A stretch of DNA of 64,000 nucleotides, taken from positions 62,001 to 126,000 of the forward strand of contig NZ_FOGI01000016.1 of NCBI RefSeq assembly GCF_900111175.1, in the 5' to 3' direction. Positions 49,038-56,932 of this stretch are shown here, piece after piece; position 1 is the first letter of the stretch; every line of letters begins with the position of its first letter. The position numbers were made by a program, and so were the translations under genes. The DNA comes from Actinokineospora terrae (GTDB taxonomy: Bacteria; Actinomycetota; Actinomycetes; Mycobacteriales; Pseudonocardiaceae). The notes under the pieces are model-generated. The model did no database searches. It had not been told where the DNA came from and worked only from the letters and a program-made list of their open reading frames with translations.

Positions 49038-50036
49038 ATGCGCTCCACCCGCGTCCTGCACGCGGTCGACTCGCACACCGAGGGCATGCCGACCCGGGTG
49101 ATCACCGGCGGTGTCGGCGTCATCCCCGGCGACACCATGGCCGAGCGCCGCGAGCACTTCATGGCCGAGCTCGACCACCTGCGCGAGTTCCTGGTCAACG
49201 AACCGCGCGGCCACCCCGCGATGAGCGGCGCCATCCTCCAGCCGCCGACCAGGCCGGACGCCGACTGGGGCGTGCTCTACATCGAGGTGTCCGGCTGCCT
49301 GCCGATGTGCGGGCACGGCACCATCGGCGTGGCCACGGTCCTGGTGGAGACCGGGATGGTCGAGGTCACCGAGCCGGAGACGATCATCAAGCTCGACACC
49401 CCCGCGGGCCTGGTCGAGGCCAGGGTCGCCGTGCGCGACGGCCGCGCGCAGTCGGTGACCATCGAGAACGTGCCGTCGTTCGCGGTCGAGCTGGACGCGA
49501 CCGTCGAGGTCCCCGGACTCGGCCGGGTCCGCTACGACATGGCCTTCGGCGGCAACTTCTACGCGATCCTGCCCATCGCCGAGCTTGGCATCCCCTTCGA
49601 CCGCGCCGAGAAGGACCGGATGCTCGCCGCCGGTCTGTCCATCATGGACGCGATCAACGCCACCAACCGGCCCGTGCACCCGGAGAACCCGGCGTTCGGC
49701 GGGTGCAAGCACGTGCAGCTCGTCGCACCGCGCACGGACGGCGGTTCCCGCAACGCCATGGTGATCCACCCTGGCTGGTTCGACCGCTCTCCCTGCGGTA
49801 CGGGTACCTCCGCGCGGTTGGCCCAACTCCACGCCCGCGGCGAACTCGACCTCGATCAGGACTACGTCAACGAGTCGCTCCTCGGTACCCACTTCGTCGG
49901 CCGGTTGGTGCGGTCGACGAAGGTGGGCGAGACGACAGCTGTTGTGCCTACCGTTACCGGGCGCGCCTGGATCACCGGTACAGCCCAGTACATGCTCGAC
50001 CCCACCGACCCGTTCCCTAGGGGGTTCGTCCTGTGA
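49038..50036 (+). CDS. 4-hydroxyproline 2-epimerase (proline racemase family)
   Basis: 332 residues. Both catalytic cysteines are present: Cys91 in PMCGHGTIG and Cys253 in DRSPCGTGTSA. Two Cys residues identify a racemase/epimerase, not the trans-3-hydroxyproline dehydratase of the same family, which has Thr at one position. It interconverts trans-4-hydroxy-L-proline and cis-4-hydroxy-D-proline, the first step of the pathway. ATG 49038 follows the deaminase stop by one base. Confidence 0.92.
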   Translation: MRSTRVLHAVDSHTEGMPTRVITGGVGVIPGDTMAERREHFMAELDHLREFLVNEPRGHPAMSGAILQPPTRPDADWGVLYIEVSGCLPMCGHGTIGVATVLVETGMVEVTEPETIIKLDTPAGLVEARVAVRDGRAQSVTIENVPSFAVELDATVEVPGLGRVRYDMAFGGNFYAILPIAELGIPFDRAEKDRMLAAGLSIMDAINATNRPVHPENPAFGGCKHVQLVAPRTDGGSRNAMVIHPGWFDRSPCGTGTSARLAQLHARGELDLDQDYVNESLLGTHFVGRLVRSTKVGETTAVVPTVTGRAWITGTAQYMLDPTDPFPRGFVL

Positions 50037-51319
50037 GGATCGTGTCCACCTCGCCGCAGTCGCCCGACGACGTCGTCATCGACGTTCCGGAGGGGGACAT
50101 CGTTGGCGCTGTCGCACGCGCTCGTACCGCTCAACGGGAGTGGGCGACTACCGGCCCCGCCGTCCGTGCGGCTGCTCTCGACGCGATCGCGGACGCGATT
50201 GCCGGGTCCGACCTGGCCCAGCTGATCGTGCGGGAGGTGGGCAAACCCATCACCGAGGCCAAGGGTGAGGTCGCCCGCGCTGTCGCGATCTTCCGCTACT
50301 ACGCGCAGCAGGCGTACGACCCGATCGGTGAGACCTACCCCGGCGGGTTGGCGTTCACCGTGCGCAGGCCGCGCGGGGTCGCGGGGCTGATCACGCCCTG
50401 GAACTTCCCCCTCGCCATCCCGGTCTGGAAAGCGGCCCCCGCGCTCGCCTTCGGCAACGCCGCGGTGATCAAGCCGTCCCCGGACGCCACGGCGTGCGCA
50501 CTGCGGCTCGCCGAACTCGTCGAGGGACACCTGCCGGACGGCCTGTTCGCCGTCGTCCCCGGTGGTCCCCAGGTCGGGACCGCCCTGGTCGACTCGGCGG
50601 ACGTCGTGTCGTTCACCGGATCAGGCGGCGTCGGTCGCCAGGTGGCCCTCGCCGCCGCCGAGCGGGGTATCCCGGCGCAGTGCGAGATGGGCGGCCTCTC
50701 GGCGGCCATCGTGCTCCCCGACGCCGACCTCGACCGCGCGGCCACCGACATCGCGTACGCCGCCATGGGCTTCGCCGGTCAGAAGTGCACCGCCACCAAA
50801 CGGGTGATAGTTGTGGGATCGGGTACCCGCGAGGCGCTCGTCTCCGCCGTGGACGCCTTGCGGGTGGGAGACCCGACCGACCCGACGACCGCCGTCGGGC
50901 CGGTGATCAGCGCCGCCGCCAGGGACCGGGTGGTCGAGGCCGGTGGCGCGGTGCTCGACGCCGACGGCTGGTTCGTCCGGCCGACGCTGGTCGGCCCCGG
51001 CAGCAGGCTCGACCGCGAGGAGGTGTTCGGCCCCATCGCCACCATCACCGAGGTCGCCGACGTCGACGCCGCGATCGCGCTGGCCAACGCCACCGACTAC
51101 GGCCTGGTCACCTCGCTCTACACCGCCGACCTGACCGCCGTGGTGTCCTATGTGGAGCGGTGCGAGTCCGGGCTGGTGAAGGTCAACATGCCGACCGCCG
51201 GTGTGGACTTCCACCTGCCGTTCGGCGGTGAGCGCGGCTCCGGCTACGGCGGCAAGGAGCAGGGCAAGGCCGCCGCCGCGTTCTACACCCTCAGCCGCAC
51301 CGTCCAGCTGTCCCGATAG
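50033..51319 (+). CDS. 2-oxoglutarate semialdehyde dehydrogenase
   Basis: 428 residues, an ALDH-superfamily enzyme with PWNFPLAIPVWKAAPAL, the NAD-binding FTGSGGVGRQVA, the general base Glu (QCEMGGLSA) and the catalytic Cys in FAGQKCTATKR. It oxidises 2-oxoglutarate semialdehyde (2,5-dioxopentanoate) to 2-oxoglutarate, the last step of hydroxyproline catabolism; the sequence alone cannot exclude other aldehydes. GTG 50033 overlaps the preceding stop by 4 bases. Confidence 0.88.
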   Translation: MRIVSTSPQSPDDVVIDVPEGDIVGAVARARTAQREWATTGPAVRAAALDAIADAIAGSDLAQLIVREVGKPITEAKGEVARAVAIFRYYAQQAYDPIGETYPGGLAFTVRRPRGVAGLITPWNFPLAIPVWKAAPALAFGNAAVIKPSPDATACALRLAELVEGHLPDGLFAVVPGGPQVGTALVDSADVVSFTGSGGVGRQVALAAAERGIPAQCEMGGLSAAIVLPDADLDRAATDIAYAAMGFAGQKCTATKRVIVVGSGTREALVSAVDALRVGDPTDPTTAVGPVISAAARDRVVEAGGAVLDADGWFVRPTLVGPGSRLDREEVFGPIATITEVADVDAAIALANATDYGLVTSLYTADLTAVVSYVERCESGLVKVNMPTAGVDFHLPFGGERGSGYGGKEQGKAAAAFYTLSRTVQLSR

Positions 51320-51348
51320 TCCCTGACCAGGTGAAAGAGGTGTTCCAG

Positions 51349-52764
51349 ATGAACGACCGCCCGGCCCGGCGCGATCCGTCGAAGTTGGTGGAGGCCGAGG
51401 GCTTCCGCGAGTTCGTCCGCGACGACTGGGGCCCGGCCGACCGCACGGTGCACACCGTCGCCGGTGCGGCCGAGGCAGCGCAGGCGCACCGCGCGCGGCT
51501 GTCCGCGGCGTTCCCCGGCAAGCGCATCGCCCTCGCCGCGGGCATCGCCCCGACCAGGTCCAACGACACCGACTACCAGCTGCGCGTCGACAGCGACTTC
51601 GCCTGGCTCACCAACTGCCACGCCGAGGCCGCCGTCCTGGTCATGAACCCGAACGGCGCGGGCCACGACGCGGTGCTCTACCTGCGCGAACCCGCAGGCC
51701 CGAGCGAGCCGGACTTCTTCGCCAGCGCCCGCGACGGCGAGCTGTGGATCGGCGCCGTCCCCGGTCTGGCCGAGTGGTCCGACGCGTTGCGCATCGAGTG
51801 CCGCCCGCTGGAGGAGCTGCCCCGCGCGCTGCGCGGCCAGCTGCCGGAGGTGCTCGCCGCCAAGGGGGTCGACCCGCTGCTCGACGCCCTGGTCGGCGCG
51901 CACAGCCCCGAGCTGCGCACCGTCCTCGCCGAGCTCAAGCGGATCAAGGACGACTGGGAGATCGGCCAGCTGCGCGCGGCGGTCGACGCGACCTACCTCG
52001 GGTTCGAGGACGTCGCCCGCGAGCTGGACACGGCGGTGCGCGGCGGCGGCGAGCGCTGGTTGCAGGGCACCTTCGACCGGCGCGCCCGCACCCTGGGCAA
52101 CGGCCCCGGCTACACCTCCATCGTGGCCGCCGGTCCGCACGCCCCGGTCCTGCACTGGACCAGGTGCGACGGCCCGGTCGCCGAGGACGGCCTGCTGCTG
52201 CTCGACGCCGGTGTCGAGGTCAGCACCCTCTACACCGCCGACGTCACCCGCACCTTCCCGGTCGCGGGCGAGTTCACCGACGCCGAGCGCCGCGTGTACG
52301 ACCTGGTGTACGACGCCCACCTGGCCGGGATCGCCGAGGTCAAGCCGGGCCGCGAGTACAAGGCCTTCCACGACGCCGCCATGCGCGTGCTCGCCGAGGG
52401 CCTGCACGACTGGGGCCTGCTGCCCGGGTCGGTCGACAAGTCGCTCGAGCTCAACGGGCAGCACCACCGCCGCTACATCGTCTGCGGCATCGGCCACCTG
52501 CTCGGCATGGACGTGCACGACTGCGCCAGGGCCAGCGCCGCCGCCTACCACGAGGGCACCCTCGAACCGGGCATGGCGCTGACGGTCGAGCCCGGCCTGT
52601 ACTTCCACCCGAACGACCTGACCGTCCCGCCGGAGCTGCGCGGCGTCGGCGTGCGCATCGAGGACGACCTGGTGGTCACCGCGACCGGCGCCGATGTGAT
52701 CTCCGACGCGCTGCCCATCACCGCGGACGGCATCACCGAGTGGGTACGGCAGCGGCGGGGGTAG
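51349..52764 (+). CDS. pepP: Xaa-Pro aminopeptidase (M24 family)
   Basis: 471 residues. It removes the N-terminal residue from X-Pro peptides, and so would supply proline or hydroxyproline from collagen-like peptides. Metal ligands follow the pita-bread fold: LLLDAGVEVST (Asp), YTADVTRTFP (Asp), GIGHLLGMDVHD (His), LTVEPGLYF (Glu) and GVRIEDDLVV (Glu). The N-terminal non-catalytic domain (about 1-170) is intact. It lies 29 bases after the dehydrogenase gene, the last enzyme of the operon. The two functions together point to use of hydroxyproline-rich peptides. Confidence 0.92.
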   Translation: MNDRPARRDPSKLVEAEGFREFVRDDWGPADRTVHTVAGAAEAAQAHRARLSAAFPGKRIALAAGIAPTRSNDTDYQLRVDSDFAWLTNCHAEAAVLVMNPNGAGHDAVLYLREPAGPSEPDFFASARDGELWIGAVPGLAEWSDALRIECRPLEELPRALRGQLPEVLAAKGVDPLLDALVGAHSPELRTVLAELKRIKDDWEIGQLRAAVDATYLGFEDVARELDTAVRGGGERWLQGTFDRRARTLGNGPGYTSIVAAGPHAPVLHWTRCDGPVAEDGLLLLDAGVEVSTLYTADVTRTFPVAGEFTDAERRVYDLVYDAHLAGIAEVKPGREYKAFHDAAMRVLAEGLHDWGLLPGSVDKSLELNGQHHRRYIVCGIGHLLGMDVHDCARASAAAYHEGTLEPGMALTVEPGLYFHPNDLTVPPELRGVGVRIEDDLVVTATGADVISDALPITADGITEWVRQRRG

Positions 52765-52804
52765 CCTCGGGTCCGTTGTAGACAGGGGATGAAGGAGGGA
52801 CGTC

Positions 52805-52942
52805 GTGACCGACCACGACGAGCGACCGGAGGGGACCGGGAAGCACTCGGCGCCGGAGGGCGCCGAGCGGCACCCGTTGATCGACCTGTCCCGTGACCCG
52901 AACCCGGGCAAGCCCGACCACGCGGCACCCGAGGACGAGTGA
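52805..52942 (+). CDS. Small acidic hypothetical protein (45 aa)
   Basis: A 45-residue hydrophilic protein, rich in Asp, Glu, Pro and His (MTDHDERPEG... AAPEDE), with no membrane or helix-turn-helix segment and likely disordered. GTG 52805 has a near-perfect AAGGAGG ribosome-binding site six bases upstream and the codon pattern is normal, so it is probably translated. It lies 40 bases after pepP. Family not recognised. Confidence 0.6.
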   Translation: MTDHDERPEGTGKHSAPEGAERHPLIDLSRDPNPGKPDHAAPEDE

Positions 52943-53024
52943 GCGCCGGGTGGGGCGCGGCCGCGCGCCGCGCCTCGCCCGGGTTCGAACAGGTGTTTGA
53001 ACGAACCGGTGCCCAGGGTGCAGT

Positions 53025-54155
53025 ATGGGCACCATGCGAACACCTGATCGAGAGGCGCGCGGGTCGGTGGCCCTGCTCGCCGCCCGGCTGACCGAGGCCG
53101 CCGCGCTCGGGCCGGGTGCCGCTCTCGACCGGATCCAGCAGGTCGCCGCGCAGGGCGGCGAGCTGGCGACGGCCGCCTCGGTGGCGTCGCTGTCGCGGGC
53201 ACTGGAACTGCTCTGGCAGCGCGGCTGGCTGCCGGGCGAGGCCGTCGCCGCGGTCCCCAAGCCGCTGACCGCGCTGGTCACCGCCGCTATCGGGCACGAG
53301 TGCCGTCGCTACCCGACCGCCCGCCTGCACCCGGTGTGGCGCGCGCAGTTGGCCTCTTTGGACACCGCGCCGGTGGAGTTGGCCGAGCCGCTGGTCCCCG
53401 GGTTGCGCCGGATCGTCGAGCTGGTCGCGGTGCTGATGTCGCTGCCGCAACTGCCCAGGTTGGTGCCCGGTCCGTGCGAGGCCGAGGTGCGGACCAGCGC
53501 GGCCGGGGTCGATCCCCGGGTGATGGCGAAGGTGCGCGGCCTGCTGACCAAGGCCGAGTCCACCCCGTTCGCCGCCGAGGCCGAGGCGCTCTCGGCCAAG
53601 GCCCAGGAGCTGATGTCCCGCTACGCCTTCGAACAGGCCGTCATCACCGCGGACCACCCGCAGCAGGCCACCGCCCGCAGGCTGTGGCTGAGCGGGCCGT
53701 ACCAGGCGCCGAAGGCCCAACTGGTCGAGGCCGTGGCCGGCGCCAACCGCTGCCGCTCGGTCTTCTACCCCCGCCTCGGCTGCGTCGGCCTGGTCGGCCA
53801 CGAGACCGACCTGGAGATCACCGAACTGCTCGCCACCTCCCTGGCCACCCAGTCCACCCGGGCGCTCGCCTGCGCTCCCGGCCGCACCCGGGCGTACCGC
53901 CAGGCCTTCCTGGTCGCCTACGCCCACCGCGTCCACCAGCGGCTGGTGGACGCCGCGGCCCAGGTCCGCCCCCACTCCACGGCGCTGGTCCCGGTCCTCG
54001 CCTCCCGGGAAGCCGCGGTCGACGCCAAGTTCGCCGCCCTCTTCCCCGGAATCCGCACCCGCCGCACCACCGCCACCAACCCCTCCGGCTGGACCGCGGG
54101 CCTGGCCGCCGCCGACCTCGCCGACCTACACCCCCACCGGCGCGTGGCCAGCTAG
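53025..54155 (+). CDS. DUF2786 domain-containing protein
   Basis: 376 residues. Central DUF2786 signature: MAKVRGLLTKAESTPFAAEAEALSAKAQELMSRYAFEQAVI (about 166-206), followed by a DUF7168-like metal/His-containing region (VFYPRLGCVGLVGHETDLEITELLATSLATQSTRALA). N-terminal 160 residues are helical. Members are widespread in actinobacteria and phages and have no established role. The starts ATG 53025 and ATG 53034 are equally plausible. Its 3' end overlaps the convergent imine-reductase-like gene by 30 bases. Confidence 0.8.
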   Translation: MGTMRTPDREARGSVALLAARLTEAAALGPGAALDRIQQVAAQGGELATAASVASLSRALELLWQRGWLPGEAVAAVPKPLTALVTAAIGHECRRYPTARLHPVWRAQLASLDTAPVELAEPLVPGLRRIVELVAVLMSLPQLPRLVPGPCEAEVRTSAAGVDPRVMAKVRGLLTKAESTPFAAEAEALSAKAQELMSRYAFEQAVITADHPQQATARRLWLSGPYQAPKAQLVEAVAGANRCRSVFYPRLGCVGLVGHETDLEITELLATSLATQSTRALACAPGRTRAYRQAFLVAYAHRVHQRLVDAAAQVRPHSTALVPVLASREAAVDAKFAALFPGIRTRRTTATNPSGWTAGLAAADLADLHPHRRVAS

Positions 54156-54980
54156 CAAGTCGACCAGGGCCGCGATGTCCTCGTTGCCCCCTGCCGCCTC
54201 GACGCGTCGGGCCATGAGGTCGAAGAACGGGGTGAGCAGGCGCGGGTCGACGCCCTGGGCCTTGGCCGTGCCGAGGAACGTGGGGATGCCCGCTACCTGC
54301 ATGGCCAGGTTGGACGTGACGTCGGTGGTGTGGTTGCCTGTGTGTAGTCGTTGGGCGACGCCGTAGGCGGATGCGGTTGTCGTAGTGACCCAGTCGACGA
54401 GCAGCGGTGCGAAGGCGACCGGGTCGATGCCGTCCGCGCGTAGCAGGGCGAAAGCGTGCGTGATGCCCGCGAACATGCCGTACATGCCAGAGAGCAGCGC
54501 GATGTCGTAGAGCGCCGCGTGACCGGCGTCCTCGCCGACGTAGTGGATGCGTGCTGGTGCTGCGAGCACGGTGGTGTGCTCTTCGACGAGAGCCTGCGAG
54601 CCGCTGTAGAAGATGAACGCGCCTGTTGCGCCGATCATCGGAGGTACGGCCATGATCCCGCCGTCGACGAAACGGGCGCCGCGGTCGGTAGCCCACTGCG
54701 CGCGGGCACGGGCTTGTTCAGGGGTGCTGGTGGTGAGGTTGACCAGGTCCTTGCCTGCCAGTTCGACGCCGTCGAGCACCTCGGTGACCGAGTCGTCGTC
54801 GAGCAGGCAGACGACGACCAGCTGGTTCGCCGCGACCGCCGCCGCCGCGGTGTCGGCCACGACAGCGCCCGCTGGCGACTTGGGGGTCCGGTTCCAGACC
54901 GTCGGCGTGATGCCCGCCGCGAGCCAGGCCCGCACGATCGCCGAGCCCATCGCGCCGAGTCCGAGAAGGGTGACTGCCAT
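54126..54980 (-). CDS. NAD(P)-dependent 3-hydroxyisobutyrate dehydrogenase / imine reductase-like protein
   Basis: 284 residues. Rossmann motif GLGAMG (about 7-12) with AWLAAGITPTVWNRTP selects NADPH (the Arg after Asn). The C-terminal helical domain (LYDIALLSGMYGMFAGITHAFALLRADGIDPVAFAPLLVDWV) resembles imine reductases and reductive aminases rather than classic HIBADH. It reduces C=N or C=O bonds; substrate unknown. Start ATG 54980. Divergent from an HxlR regulator across a perfect 18-bp palindrome, which suggests regulation by it. Confidence 0.87.
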   Translation of the reverse strand: MAVTLLGLGAMGSAIVRAWLAAGITPTVWNRTPKSPAGAVVADTAAAAVAANQLVVVCLLDDDSVTEVLDGVELAGKDLVNLTTSTPEQARARAQWATDRGARFVDGGIMAVPPMIGATGAFIFYSGSQALVEEHTTVLAAPARIHYVGEDAGHAALYDIALLSGMYGMFAGITHAFALLRADGIDPVAFAPLLVDWVTTTTASAYGVAQRLHTGNHTTDVTSNLAMQVAGIPTFLGTAKAQGVDPRLLTPFFDLMARRVEAAGGNEDIAALVDLLAGHAPVGV

Positions 54981-55017
54981 GCCCCCAGGCTGGTCCGGCC
55001 CACCCCGGTGATCAAGT

Positions 55018-55035
55018 ACGCACTTCGAAGTGCGT
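55018..55035. promoter_or_regulatory. Perfect 18-bp palindrome (HxlR operator candidate)
   Basis: ACGCACTTCGAAGTGCGT (55018-55035) is a perfect inverted repeat in the 90-bp gap between the imine-reductase-like gene and the HxlR gene. HxlR dimers bind such short dyads, and the position over both promoters fits mutual control. Confidence 0.75.
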
Positions 55036-55070
55036 GGCGCGCCGCGACCGGCCTGCGGCACCCTGGAACC

Positions 55071-55403
55071 ATGGCCACGACCCCACGCCCCGGCGGCCCC
55101 TACCAGTGCGGCATCGACGCGGCCATGGACGTCATCGGCGGCAAGTGGAAGGTGCTCATCCTCTGGGCACTCAAGGACCACCCCTGCCGCTTCGGCGAAC
55201 TCCGCCGCCACCTGCCCGGCATCACCGAGAAGGTCCTCACCACCCACCTGCGCGAACTCGAGGCCCACCGCATAGTCCACCGCCACTCCCACCCCGAATC
55301 CCCACCCCGCGTCGAGTACTCCCTCACCCCTGCGGGCCAGGCCCTCAACAACGCCCTGACCCCCCTCGGCAACTGGGGCACCACCCACGTCATCAACGCG
55401 TAG
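55071..55403 (+). CDS. HxlR family transcriptional regulator
   Basis: 110 residues, typical HxlR winged-helix with an N-terminal Cys (QCGIDAAMDVIGGKWKVLILWALKDHPCRFGELRRHLPGITEKVLTTHLRELEAHRIVHR). The single Cys near residue 13 is often the sensor of electrophiles or oxidants in this family. Start ATG 55071 follows the putative operator by 35 bases. It is divergent from the imine-reductase-like gene, which it probably controls. Confidence 0.93.
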   Translation: MATTPRPGGPYQCGIDAAMDVIGGKWKVLILWALKDHPCRFGELRRHLPGITEKVLTTHLRELEAHRIVHRHSHPESPPRVEYSLTPAGQALNNALTPLGNWGTTHVINA

Positions 55404-55540
55404 CCAATTCCCGCAACACACCCGAAACCGGTAAGAGGCCGCATTCGGGCCGCACCGCGGTTGGCGGCGTTCGCGCTGGTGGTGGCGGGTGCGGACCCCC
55501 GTTTTGGCTGCCTGTGCTGGTGTCCGGTATCCTCTCAGGC

Positions 55541-55630
55541 GGAGGATTCGCATAGTGGCCTAGTGCGCACGATTGGAAATCGTGTTGGGTGTTAAAACCC
55601 TCGGGGGTTCAAATCCCCCATCCTCCGCCA
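55541..55630 (+). tRNA. tRNA-Ser (anticodon GGA), CCA encoded
   Basis: A class II tRNA (87 nt, 55541-55627) with acceptor stem GGAGGAT/ATCCTCC, anticodon loop TTGGAAA (anticodon GGA, codons UCC/UCU), long variable arm and encoded CCA. Confidence 0.95.
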
Positions 55631-55633
55631 CCG

Positions 55634-55666
55634 GAAGCGCCGGTCACCCTGGGTGACCGGCGCTTC
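55634..55666. terminator. Hairpin between tRNA-Ser(GGA) and the convergent lipoprotein gene
   Basis: A long perfect inverted repeat (55634-55649 with 55651-55666; usable loop about 3-5 bases) between the two convergent units. Confidence 0.75.
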
Positions 55667-55672
55667 GGTCGT

Positions 55673-56932
55673 TCAGCGCAGGGTGGTGCGCATGTCGTCG
55701 GCCAGTTGGTCGAGGCGGAGGGGGACGCCTTCCGGGCGGTCGAGGGCGTTGTGCAGGCTCTCCTGGATCAGGTCGGAGACGCGGTCGTACTGGGGGGTTT
55801 GGACTCGGTCGCGGGCGGTGTCGAGGCTGTGGTGGAGGTGTTCGAGGTAGGGGAACTTGCTGCGCAGCACCGGATCGGCGTAGAGGCTGCGGACGGTGGG
55901 GGCGAAGCCGCCCTTGGCGAACAGTTCTCGTTGTTCGGACTCTTCGGTGTAGAAGCGGATGAAGTCGCGGGCCGTCTCCTGGTGCTGGGAGCAGGGGGAG
56001 ATGGCCAGGTTCCAACCGCCGAGAGCGCTGGGGCCGGGGAGGGTGGTCACGCCGACCGCGGCGGCGATGGGGGAGTCGGGGGCGGTCATGATCGGGTACA
56101 CGTAGGGCCAGTTGCGCATGAACAGGGCCTTGCCCGCCTGGAAGTGCTCGCGGCTGCGTTCCTCGTTGAACCCGGTGGCCGCGCGCGGGATCCAGCCGTC
56201 GCGCAGGCCCATGGCGAGCATCTCGACACCCTGCTTGGCCTGCGGTGAGTTGATGGTGATGGCGTGGTCGGTGGTCAGGTTGCCGCCCTTGGACCAAATG
56301 GCCTCTAGGGCGTTGACGGTAAGACCCTCGTACCGCTGTAGCTGGCCCACGTAGCCGTCTATGCCGTAGATGGGCCTCAGCTTGTTCGCGATCGCTATGA
56401 GCTCATCCCAGCTCTTAGGCGGACGCAACCCCTGCGCGTCCAGGTAGTCCTTGCGGTAGAAGAGAAGCCCCGCATCTGTGCGGCCCGGGATTGCGTAGAG
56501 CTTGCCGTCCACAGTGGCGTTCTCGACCGGTACGCGTAGGAACTTGCCGATGTCGAACTCGTCCGGGTTCAACGGCAGCAGGTACCCGGCTCTGGCGAAC
56601 TCCGCGGTCCACACCGCGTCGACGACGATGACGTCGTTGCACCTACCTCGCGCTCCCGGCAGCGCGCCGTCCTGGGCCGCTGCCACCAGGGAGGCCCGGT
56701 GCGAGTCGGAGGACGGCGACTGCTCGACGAACGTCACCTGTTCCTTGATGCCGCGGCGGTTGTTCCACCGCTCCACCAACCGTTCCACCTGACGGTCCTG
56801 AGTGGTGTCACGGCCGTCCACGAAGGTGATCGGCCCTCTAGCGTGGACGCGGTCGTCCCCAGCGGGTTGGGTCGCGCACGCACCCGAGGCTGCTAGAACC
56901 ACCGCCAGGCCTGCATAGAGGAGCTTGTTCAT
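55673..56932 (-). CDS. ABC-type solute-binding lipoprotein (extracellular family 1)
   Basis: 419 residues. N-terminal signal with lipobox AASGAC (Cys at about 19) places it on the membrane outer face. The family 1 fold is recognisable from ITFVDGRD, DAVWTAEFARAGYLLPL, YAIPGRTDAGLLFYRKDYL, PPKSWDELIAIANKL and a helical C-terminal end (RFYTEESEQRELFAKGGFAPT). Such proteins carry sugars to ABC permeases, but no permease or ATPase gene is nearby. Its start overlaps the stop of the upstream cyclase-like/vWA gene by 4 bases (ATGA), so it is made together with that protein. Confidence 0.87.
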   Translation of the reverse strand: MNKLLYAGLAVVLAASGACATQPAGDDRVHARGPITFVDGRDTTQDRQVERLVERWNNRRGIKEQVTFVEQSPSSDSHRASLVAAAQDGALPGARGRCNDVIVVDAVWTAEFARAGYLLPLNPDEFDIGKFLRVPVENATVDGKLYAIPGRTDAGLLFYRKDYLDAQGLRPPKSWDELIAIANKLRPIYGIDGYVGQLQRYEGLTVNALEAIWSKGGNLTTDHAITINSPQAKQGVEMLAMGLRDGWIPRAATGFNEERSREHFQAGKALFMRNWPYVYPIMTAPDSPIAAAVGVTTLPGPSALGGWNLAISPCSQHQETARDFIRFYTEESEQRELFAKGGFAPTVRSLYADPVLRSKFPYLEHLHHSLDTARDRVQTPQYDRVSDLIQESLHNALDRPEGVPLRLDQLADDMRTTLR

